From: Pogona vitticeps
Taxonomy: Eukaryota; Chordata; Lepidosauria; Squamata; Agamidae
Reading direction: 5' to 3'
Length of the DNA: 64,000 bases
Assembly (NCBI RefSeq): GCF_051106095.1
Contig: NC_135783.1
Location: 61,731,947-61,795,946, forward strand
Shown: piece after piece, positions 38,717 through 50,235 of the stretch
How positions within the stretch are numbered: position 1 is the stretch's first letter
How the letters are laid out: each line of letters opens with the position of its first letter
Program-made: the position numbers and the translations under genes
The notes under the pieces: model-generated
Databases searched by the model: none
Seen by the model: the letters and a program-made list of their open reading frames with translations, nothing else
Told to the model about the DNA's origin: nothing

Positions 38717-41700
38717 GTGAGTAGAAAGGACCACCTTTGTCTTTTTCCCTGTGCATCTTGTCCTGTAAAATTTAGTACAGAGCAAGACCTGGACTTTTAT
38801 TTGTTTAAATGCCAAGTTTCTTACACTAAAGAAAATAGAGAGAATGATACATCTGCATGGATGTATTCATGGAAGGATGGAGCACCCCCTTCCCAAAATT
38901 CTAGCACATCCTCTTTCTTGTTCCATGGGCTGCTCCTGACTATGTCTTATAAGGCTGCTTGCTTTGCTATAGTATTCCAGCCCTGTTTCCTTGGCTTTTA
39001 CTCTCCACTCACTCTTGATTCTTTTCTAGCAATATATTCTTCCTTGGCTTGTGGAAAATATCCCATACTGATTTTTCATGGCGTAAGATATGGATTTGAA
39101 GTAACTGTATCCAAATCCAGATTTCTTTGAAAGCATCTATCCAACACTTGTGCTACCTCCTGATGCCTGCTAGGAAATGAGCATAGGAATAAAAATCAAC
39201 AAAAGGCATTTGCCACTTTCCTTTTTATCTCATGGGATAATATGAGGAGGGACATAATTATACTCTGGCTGGCACTTGATGAAATGGGTCAGGATAGAAA
39301 TGGTCTCTTCTACTATTCCTTCCTTAGAATAAGGATCACATTTTCGGAATGCACCACAGATACTACTTTCCACAGAAGGAATATTTCTCCCCTGTAAATT
39401 CTCATTTCTATTGTATGCCATGGAATCACAGACTTTAAAAGAAGCTACTACCACCCATTAAAAAAAGAAAGAAAAAAAACATTTCGAATGTGGATTTATT
39501 GTAGGTTGTTAAGGACAGCTTATGGGAACTTATTCCGTATTACAAATTGGATTTAGGACAGCTTATGAGAGTTTATTCCATAGATTGGGAGCCACCACTG
39601 AGAAGGCCTATTTTCTTGTTGCCACCTTTTTAGCTTCCCTTGGTGTAGCTATTTTTAGCAACCTGGATTGAGAGGAGCAGGCAAAACAGATAGTTGTTTT
39701 CTGAGAGAGATGGACCAATAAGTACAGAAGTCCTAAACTGTTAAGGGCTTTAAAGGTCATAACCAGCACCTTGAATTGAGAAAGGAAACTGACAGGGAGC
39801 CAAGGCAAGTGTGTCAAGACTAGGGGTATATGGTTGAATTTATTAGTCCCAGAAATCAGTCTGACCATTGCATTTTGGACCTGCTAAGGGTCAGCCTGAT
39901 GCTGAGAGCATTAAAGTACAATAGGAGCCCTATATCCACAGGGAATCAGTTCCAACCCCTCCCTCGTGGATGCCAAAAACTGCGGATAATAGCCAACCCT
40001 ATACATAGCATAGCTTCTTCCCCCTCTAATGGCCAGTGCTGGTAATTATATAGTAAGGTAAAGGTTCCCCTTGACAAATTGTCCATTCGTGTCAGACTCT
40101 AGGGGGCGGTATTCATCCCCATTTCCAAGTCATAGAGCCAGTGTTTGTCCAAAGACAGTTTCTGTGGTCACGTGGCCAGCGTGACTAGACACAGAACACT
40201 GTTACCTTCCCACCGTGGTGGTACCTATTTATCTACTCGCATTTTGCATGCTTTCGAACTGCTAGGTTGGCAGGAGCTGGGACAAGTGACGGGAGCTCAC
40301 TCCGTTGCATGGATTCGATCTTACGACTGCTGGTCTTCTGACCTTGCAGCACAGAGGCTTCTGCAGTTTAACTCGCAGCGTCATCATGTCCCTCTAACAC
40401 AGTGGACATACGTATTTCTGCTTTTTTTTCTTTTAATAGTTCTAATATTTTCAAGCCACAGATAAGTGAAAACATGGATACCAGTCCTGCAGATATGGAG
40501 GGTCTACTGTAGTCTATTTTTGTGATTACTAAAGTGTGAACCACTGTTAGTAGGCATTTCCTATGCAGGTAGGGGTGCAACTGGGTAATCAAATGAAGCT
40601 GATAAAAGGCATTCCTGGCCTTCACAGGTGATATTTGAGCCTCCATAGTCAATGCCAGGTGCATACCCCCAAGCTGTGAACACGATCCTTCAGGGGGATT
40701 GTTTAAGATATTTTGGACTACAATATCCCTGACTATTGTCTGTGCAGTTGAGAGTTTGTGGGAGTCACAGTTCAAAAAAACATATGTAAAAGGGACTGGG
40801 CTGGGGAAGGCTGTTGTACTGTAGGAACAGAGAACAGCAGCTGTAGAAGAAGCCCTTCCGTATTGCAAGCTTCCGGCACTATCATATCCTCGTGGTAAAC
40901 AAAACCTTGTACATTCCTCATCTCCATTACAAGCTCCACGTGACCTGGTGTGTTGAACAAGTAGGTGGTGCTGGTGATAATGACTTGGCCAGCTTGCCTT
41001 GCCTTTTGTTCTCTCTAATCATAACATGTGAAGCAAAGTCATGGGCTCCTCTCTAAAGGCACTGAGCAGCAGGACTACGGCCCGCCAAGTCCACCTGCTC
41101 TCAGAGAGTTCCTCTGAAGCTGCAAAGCACTCTGGTGGGGACAAAATGCCGGTCACTGTCCCGTGTTCCACCGCGAAGCTCCTCATAACAGCATCCAAAG
41201 CCTGCAGCTTCAGTTAACTGCTTTGGCGGCCACTAGGCATTTCTCACCTGCTGCGTAGACAATATTGACATCCCATCTCATCCACAGTGAGGAAGGCTCC
41301 GCTTCACAAGCAGGTTCCTAGAGTGTTGGTAGCAGGGGGAAGTTCCTGGACCAGGAGGCGGGCTGGGGGTCACCTCAGCTTCCTTTCCCAGTCACAAGCA
41401 GCTATAGTTGGTAGGGACACCAGGATCTTTTCTTCATCCTTCATTGCGTCCCTGCCAACCCTCTAGCATTCTCACTCTGTTGTTCGCTCATATTTTGTTT
41501 GAAGGCTTGTTTCTTAATCTCTGCCAGAAAAATATGTGCATTTTTTCAATTTCTTTTATACATACATACATATACATACTGCTTTTATATATACATACCA
41601 GAGCTTTTATACAGGCCAGAGTTTAGCAGTGCTTAATAACTGTTAATTTTCTACAGCCAGACCTGTAGATACAGAATTATAACAGTGTTACAGTGGGATA

Positions 41701-44700
41701 TATTCTATTCAGAGCACTTACTTTTCTCTCCTATAAAGCTATGTACAGCTGGAGGATTGAGCAACATCTTGAGAGCTCTGAGACTCATCAGGTATGGAAT
41801 GGCCTGAGACAAATCATGGGGCAGAATAACAAAAACAGTCCGTTTAGCAGCAGTGATTTTTTTGGCTGAGCAGTTAAATCAATTTTTCAGCCATTTTGAG
41901 GTGGAAACAGGAACAACTATTGCTCAAGCACCTACTATCTATAGTACATCACTAGAATCTACCATCGGTAGACAACCACTACTACTGCAGATTTCAGATG
42001 TGAGACGCGCTTTCCAGAATATTAATGTTCAAAAGGCAGCTGGACCAGATGGAATCATGGGACGAGTTGTTAGGGGCTGTGCTGCAGTATTAGCTGGAGT
42101 TTTTATGGATATTTTAATCTATCCTTGTTGCAGTGTTCTGTCCCCAATTCTGCCTATTATAGTGCCAGTTCCCAAGCAGTCAGCTGTGGTATCTCTCAAT
42201 GATTATAGATCAGTAGCTTTAACATCTGTTATTATGAAATGTTTTGAGAGATTGGTGTTGGATTACATTAAGGCTAGTCTTCAACCTTCTTTGGACCAAT
42301 GACAATTTGCATACAGGAGAAATAGGTCTAGTGATGATGCTGTGTCCATTGTTCTCCATACTGTATTGAGTCATTTAGAACAACAGGGAACTTATGCGAG
42401 GTTGTTGTTTGTGGATTATAGCTCTGCTTTTAATACCATTCTACCCAATAGGTTGTTTTTTAAAATGATCAACCTGGGATTACCTAAAAAGACTTGCGTG
42501 TGGTAACGGACTTTCTGAGGGACGTGGTGGCGCTGTGGGCTAAACTGCAGAAGCCTGTGCTGCAGGGTCAGAAGACCAGCAGTCGTAAGATCGAATCCAC
42601 GTGACACAGTGAGCTCCCGTCACTTTGTCCCAGCTCCCGCCAACCTAGTGGTTCGAAAGCATGCAAATGCAAGTAGATAAATAGGGACCACTTCGGTGGG
42701 AAGGTAACAGCGTTCCGTGTCTAAGTCGCACTGGCCATGTGACCATGGAAGATTGTCTTTGGACAAAACGCTGTCTCTATGGCTTGGAAACGGGGATGAG
42801 CACCGCCCCCTAGAGTTGAACACGACTGGACAAAAATTGTCAAGGGGAACCCTTACCTTTACCTTTACCTAAAGGACTTTCTGACAGACAGGCCACAGTC
42901 AGTAAGGATGGGATCTCACCATTCTTCTATCTTGGTACTAAGTACAAGAGCTCCCAAGGGCTGTGTGCTAAGTCCCTTCCTCTATTCCCTGTACACACAT
43001 GATTGCACCCCACCAACACAATTATTAAATTTGCAGACAATAAGAGAGTGGTGGGGCTCATAAATAAGAACAATGAGTCTGCTTACAGAAAGGAAGTACA
43101 AGGGTTGATAATCTTGTGTAAACAAAATACTCTTACACTTAACATGAAAATAACCAAAAACTCATAATTGATTTTAGGAGGAAGAGAAATATGCATTTAC
43201 TACTGTACATAAATGGCGAGGAAGTGGAGAGGGTTGGTAGTCTTAAATTTCTGGGCACTTACATCTCATGGACTATAAATGCCAACCTGCTAGTGAAGAG
43301 GGCACAGAAGAGGCTGTATTTCCTGAGAATGCTCAGGAAGTTAAATTTATCTCAGCATTTACTTCTGTCCTATCATAGCACTATCATAGCACCATTGAGA
43401 GTGTCCTAACCTATGGCATTCTTGTATGGTTTGGGAGCAGCTCTGTAGCAGACAAAAAAGCTGCCCAGAATATCATCGGACTCCAGCTATCAACCCTGGA
43501 TGACATCTTCACATCCCGCTGTCTGAGGAAGTCACACAACATCCATAGAGACTTTTCCCATCCTGCTTACAACATCTTCTGTTGCTGTCTGGCAGAAGAT
43601 ACAGAACAATTAAGACTTGGACCACACATTTTCTGAATAGTTTTTATCCCAGAGCTATAATTGCACTTAATAATGAACTTAAAGACCACCAGTAGTGAAC
43701 AGTTGGACAGTGTTACTTAGCCTGCGGTGTAGATGTTTGTATTTTTAGCGGTGGGGTTAGTGGGGAGGGAGTGTTTGGGGATTTATTTATTTTTTATGTG
43801 TGTGCATGTGGGTCTTGTCTCTGGGTGTCTGTGTGAATTTCATTGTATGTGTATACTATGTATAGACTTACAATGACAATAAATTTCTTTATTATATTCT
43901 TCAAGGAAATTGTTAGTGATCCAAAGTTTATTGTTGGAGGTGCCACAAGGACTGACATTTGTCAAGGTGATCTTGGTAAGTGCTCTTCATGAAAATGATT
44001 CCCGCCCTATGTAGGGTAATGAGAATCATAGACTATGAAGACAATGTTTTTAGTACCTGTGTGCCTTTTAGTACCTTTGATGTTAAAGTCTGGTGCAAAT
44101 GTCTGAAAGAAACAAGGCTCTGCAGTACCAACACCATACAGGATAAAACAATATGCTGCATCAGGCATCGCATAGAATTATATTTGGAAAGGATCTTAGA
44201 CGTCATCTATCTCAGCTTCATGTGCACTGCAGAGATCATAGAACTACTGTATTTCTGGGATTGATTTATTCATGTACTATAATTATAATATACTGCCTTT
44301 GTCCTTTTTAATGGAAACACCATTGCTAGAGATGGGGATATTCGTATTCGTAAATGAATACAAATATCCCCATCCCAGGTGCACCTAATGTGGGTCTGGC
44401 TCTTGGAACTGGCCCATCTACTCACACATTGCTGCACCACCAGCGTCCCTCTCTTCCTGCCAATCGTGGAAGTTGTTCCACCATCTCCTGGCTTGACTGG
44501 CCACTCCAGACAAGGGGGCAGGAGAACAAGTCTCCCCACCAGCTGTTGAGTGACCAGCTGAGCAGGGACATGGTGGAGCTCCTTCTGTGACTGGCAAGAC
44601 GAGAAGGGCACTGGCATTGCTGGATGGTTCCGAGGGCCAGACCTGCATTAGGTGCACTTGGGACAGGGATATTTGTATTCGTTTATGAACACAAATATCA

Positions 44701-47700
44701 CCATCTCTAACCATTGCACATTGCCTTTAGCAATGCGTACAGTGGGGTCATGACTTGAGAACTTAATCCGTATTGGAAGGCAGTTCTCAAGTCAAAAAGT
44801 TCTCAGGTCAAATCTGCATTTCCCATAGGAATGCATTGAAAACCATTTGATCCGTATCTGCTCTTTTCCATCCATAGCAACTAATGGGAAGCTGCTATTC
44901 TGCCTTCGACCACTAGAGGGGGAATATTTTGTTTCTTTTTTTCTTAGGTCAAGAAAGGTTCAGGGAAGGCAGGGAAAATACAGTCCAGGCAGTTCAGTAC
45001 CAGGCAGTCCGAAGACTGTCCCCCAATCCACTCTCTAAACACTGGGAGGAGTGAGGAAGCAGACAGGCACCCTTTTCACTGGCCAACAGTTAACTGAAAG
45101 GTCACTTTTTGCACTTTCCCTGCCTCCCACGTGGGTTTTTTTCAGTTCTTAACTCAAATCTAAGTACTTAAGTCAAGTCAATATTTTCCTATGAGAGTGG
45201 TTCTTAAGTCAAAATGTTCTTAACTCAAGCCATTCTTAAGTCAAGACCCCACTGTATTTCAGTATGTCTCAAGAGGGAGCAACACAAGTATGGAAGTGGT
45301 ACAGCCACATTATTCATGACTGATTGGCATGGACATTGCTATATATTGATAGTTCACTTGGAACTACACCCCCATTTATGTGGGTCACTTGGTTTGCCTG
45401 TGTACAGCCTTACCCAGGAATGGCATGAGCGTGCATGTACGCAGACACATAGAGAGCATTGTAATGATCACCCTGCTGTGTTTCATATAGTAGGTTATTA
45501 GCATGTACCAATGGGATCTGTTGGGAGGCGGAGCCAGAGAAACCAGAAGGGAGGGGTGAGTGAGAGAAGAGCTGTGTAGAGTTCAGTCAGTGAAAGTCAG
45601 AGAGGAAAGTCTGAAGTAAGAGTTTGTCTGTGAGAGTTAGAGAGTGTGGCAGAGTCAGGAGTTAAGAGTGTGGAACTTAATAGAGAGCTAAGAGAGTTAA
45701 GAGTGAAGCAGGTTATTACTAATCTAATGAATACATTAAAGTCTGTGAAGAACCTGTTTAAACGAACTGTAATCAATAAATATGTGTTGTTCAACTTTAT
45801 ACTTTATACTTTATATCTTCCTAATTAAAGGGTGTTGACAGAGGTCAACTGGTGGCAGCAGAAAGGAGAGAACATGTCGTGGGCCTCAGGCTAGTGAAAC
45901 AACCTGTGAACACATGAGGGGCACATCACAAGCATGTTTCATGGTCTGATCCCTTTGACCCAGCCCAGTGGAACCCAGTGTATATTTGCACGTATAGAAC
46001 AATTGCCCTTTGTATGTCAGTCTCCACCAGGCATCTAGGTCACTTTCTGAAATGGACACCGAATGGAAGAGTTCAGCTTGCAAAGGGCAAAACCTAGCAA
46101 AATACACATTCCAGTCATGTCTACTCAGGAGTAAGCTTTGTTGAATTCACTGGGGCTTATTTTAAGATAAACAAGTAGAAGATTGCACTTTATACCTCAA
46201 AATGTGATGCACACTGACTTCCCTTTCCTTTCTGCTTCCATAGACTATACCTCTTGTGTTTTGCAAAATGGGGTGTCATTTAAGTGAAGTTAGACTAATG
46301 TATGGCTTTGAAAGGGGAGTAAGCAGGAAGGAGCTGGATGGAATGAGGGCAAATGGAAAGCCTGAAGGTGACTTCATAGGGACTAATGGGGAGCTTTGAT
46401 CTCCATGTTGTAGACACGGGAATAGAAAGTAATCTGTGCATTATTCTGTTTGATTTCCAGGTGACTGTTGGCTGTTAGCAGCTATAGCATCTCTTACTCT
46501 TAATGAAAGAACATTAGCCAGGGTAGTACCACAGGATCAGGACTTTGGACCAGGTTATGCTGGAATATTTCATTTTCAGGTAAAACAACTCATGTTGCAA
46601 GGAAAACATTATGCAATGGGATAGATATCTATATGCCTTAAAGAGCTGATGGACAATTGTGATTATTGCGTATCACTTACTGCTAGATCATTTGATGGAA
46701 CTCTGATCTTACTAAGACTTTAAACAACTGTTGGATTTACAGTTGCAACATACTGCAAGTTCATATATGATTTTCCATTTGCTTCTAACAGTTCTGGCAA
46801 CACAATGAGTGGCTCGATATTGTTATTGATGACCGATTGCCCACTTTCAAAGATCGTTTGGTTTTCCTGCACTCTGCAGACAACAATGAATTTTGGAGTG
46901 CATTGCTGGAAAAAGCCTATGCCAAGTAAGCCATGTTTATTGTGCAATTCAGATGATGATTCTTTGTTTCCTCAGCAATCTTAATATTGACTTTTATTCC
47001 TGTCTAGACTCTTCTGTTAAGGTAACCAGTGTGGTATAGTGCAGTGGTCCCCAACCTTGGGCCTCCAGATGTTCTTGAACTACAACTGCCAGAAGCCTTC
47101 ACCACCACCTTTGCTGGTCAAGATTTCTGGGAGTTGAAGTCCAAGAACATCCGGAGGCCCAAGGTTGGGGACCACTGGTATAGTGGATAGAGTGATGGAC
47201 TAGGACTCCAGAGGTCTGTGTTAAATTTCCTACTTAGCCATGGAAACTCACTGTGTAGAGGAACTGGTAAAACCACTCCTTAAATATCTCATTTACTTTG
47301 GAAGCCCCATTAGGGTGGCAATAAGTCATTGGTGACTTATTTGTTGTTGTTGTTTAGTCGTCAAGCCATATCCAAGTCTTCGTGACCCCATGGACCAGAG
47401 CACGCCAGGCCCACCTCTCTTCCACTGCCTTCCGGAGTTGGGTGAAATTCATGTTGGTAGCTTCGATTACACTGTCCAACCATCTCATCCTCTGTCATCC
47501 CCTTCTCCTCGTGCCTTCACACTTGCCCAACATCAGGGTCTTTTCTAGGGAGTCTTCTCTTCTCATGAGATGGCCAAATATTGACACCCCAGCTAATCAA
47601 TTGTTCCATATCCAATTCTAACTGTTGCTTCCTGTCCCACATATAGATTTCTCAGGTGATAGATAAGGTGGTCAGGCACGCCCATTTCTTTCAGAACTTG

Positions 47701-50148
47701 CCATAGCTTGTTGTGGTCCACACAGTCAAAGGCCTTTGCATAGTCAATGAAGTAGAAGTAGATGTTTTTCTGGAACTCTCTGGCTTTCTCCATAATCCAG
47801 AGCATGTTAGCAATTTGGTCTCTAGTTCCTCTGCCCCTTTGGAATCCAGCTTGTACTTCTGGGAGTTCTCAGTCCACATACTGCTGAAGCCTACCTTGTA
47901 GGATTTTGAGCATAACCTTGCTAGTGTGTAAAATGAGTGCAATTGTACGGTAGTTGGAGCATTCTTTGGCACTGCCCTTCTTTGGGATTGGGATGTAGGC
48001 TGATCTTTTCCAATCCTCTGGCCACTGCTGAGTTTTCCAAACTTATGGGCATATTGAGTGTAGTACCTTAACAGCGTAATCTTTTAAGATTTTAAATAGT
48101 TTGACTGGAATGCCATCACCTCCACTGGCCTTGTTTACCATGCTTTCTAAGTACTACTTGACTTTGCTCTCCAGGATGTCTGGCTCAAGGCCAGCAACCA
48201 CACTATCTGGGTTGTCCGAGACATCCAGATCTTTCTGGTATAATTCCTATGTGTATTCTTGCCACCTCTTCTTGATGTCTTCTGCTTCTGTGAGGTCCCT
48301 CCCATTTTTGTCCTTTCTCTTTGCACAAAATGTTCCTCTAATATCTCCAATTTTCTTGAACAGATCTCTGGTTTTTCCCTTTCTATTATTTTCCTCTATT
48401 TCTTTGCACTGTTCATTTAAAAAGGCCCTCTTGTCTCTCCTTGCTATTCTTTGGAAGTCTGCATTCAATTTTCTGTAACTTTCCCTATCTCCCTTGCATT
48501 TTGTTTCCCTTCTCTTCTCTGCTATTTGTAAGGCCTTGTTGGACAGCCTCTTTGCTTTCTTGCATTTCCTTTTCTTTGGGATGGTTTTTGTTGCTGCCTC
48601 CTGTACAATGCTGCCTCCTGTACCAAATCAGGTTCCTCAAATCTGTTCTTCACTTCCACTCTGTATTCATAAGGGATTTGGTTTAGATTATACCTGACTA
48701 GTCCAGTGTTTTTTCCCTCCTTTCTTCAGTCTAAGCTTGAATTTTGCTATGAGAAGCTGATGATCAGAGCCACAATCAGCTCCAGGTCTTGTTTTTGCTG
48801 ACTGTATAGAGCTTCTCCATCTTTGGCTGCAGAGATTATAATGAATCTGATTTCGGTATTGCCCATCTGGTGATGTCCATGTGTAGATTCGCCTCTTGTG
48901 GTGTTGGAAAAGAGTGTTTGTGATGACCAGTTTGTTCTCTTGACAAAATTCAATTAGTCTTTGCCCTGCTTTGTTTTGAACTCCAAGGCCAAACTTTCCT
49001 GTTGTTCCTTTTAACTCTTGACTCCCTACTTTAGCATTCCAGTCCCCTAGAATGAGAAAAAACATCTTTCTTTGGTGTCAGTTCTAGAAGGTGTTTTTAA
49101 ATCTTCATAGAATTGGTCCATTTCAGCCTCTTCAGCATCAGTCGTTGGTGCATAAACTTAGATTACTGTGATGCTGAAAGGTCTGCCTTGGATGCGTATT
49201 GAAATAATTCTATCATTTTTGAGATTGTATCCCAGTACAGCTTTTCCCACTCTTTTGTTGACTATCAGGGCTACTCCATTTCTTCTATGGGATTCTTGCC
49301 CACAATAGTAGATATGGTAATCGTTTGAATTGAATTCGCCCATTGCCGTCCATTTTAGTTCACTGACGTCAATGCTTATTCTTCCTATCTCCTGTTTGAC
49401 CACATCCAGCTTACCAAGGTTCATAGATCTTACATTCCAGGTTCCTATGCAGTTTTTTTTTTTTTTGGTTTTTGTTTTTTGTTTTTTTGGGTTTTTTTGC
49501 AGCATTGGACTTTCCTTTCACTTCCAGGCCTTCCGCAGCTGAGCATCCTTTCGGCTTTGGCCCAACCACTTCATTAGCCCTTGAGCTACTTGCACTTGTC
49601 CTCTGCTCTTCCTCAGTAGCATATTGGATGCCTTCCAACCTGAGGGACTCATCTTCCAGCGTCATATCTTTTAGCCTTTTGTTTCTATTCATGGAGTTTT
49701 CTTGGCAAAGATACTGGAGTGGTGGATTGCGTTTAGTCAGAACTCTCCACTATGACCTGTCTGTCTTGGGTGTCCCTGCACGGCATAGCCCATAGCTTCT
49801 CTGAATTACTCAAGCCCCTTCGCCATGACAAGGCAGCAATCCATGAAGAGGAGTGACTTATTAGCACATATCTAAGGGATTGTTTCGAAGAGACTGGCAC
49901 GGAGAGATGCAGCATTGGGCGAAACTGGCAATGGATCATCAAGAAGCAGTTTAGGAAAGGCAAGAAAGACGCAGCTGCAGTTTTCTACAGAGTCTTTCTT
50001 AAAGAACTGAGATATGTGCAAAGGAAAAAACTGGTGAATTAAAGGAAATGGAAATACGTAATTAACTCCTTTCTTATTTCATATGGGTAGACATAATGTT
50101 TAGGTGAGGTTGGGACAGATGTGCATTTTGATTATTTTGTTCACAATC

Positions 50149-50235
<87 letters not shown>

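Larger units (their letters stand above)
39590..40690 (-). mobile_element. L2/CR1-clade LINE fragment, antisense, split by a Tigger insertion
   Basis: The right part on the minus strand reads [20 protein letters not shown] and LVITKIDY; the left part reads [10 protein letters not shown], then [39 protein letters not shown]. Together these are the C-terminal LINE region SRIDYCNAL...LHWLPV seen intact in the L2 copy at 18597. The break falls within the IDY-NAL motif, exactly where the TA-flanked element 39919-40509 sits. Confidence 0.8.

Noticed and set aside
38447-39130. The 228-codon open frame running past CAPN9 exon 1
   Set aside because: After 38716 the frame is intron read-through; the donor gtgagt and the match to exon 2 place the exon end there.
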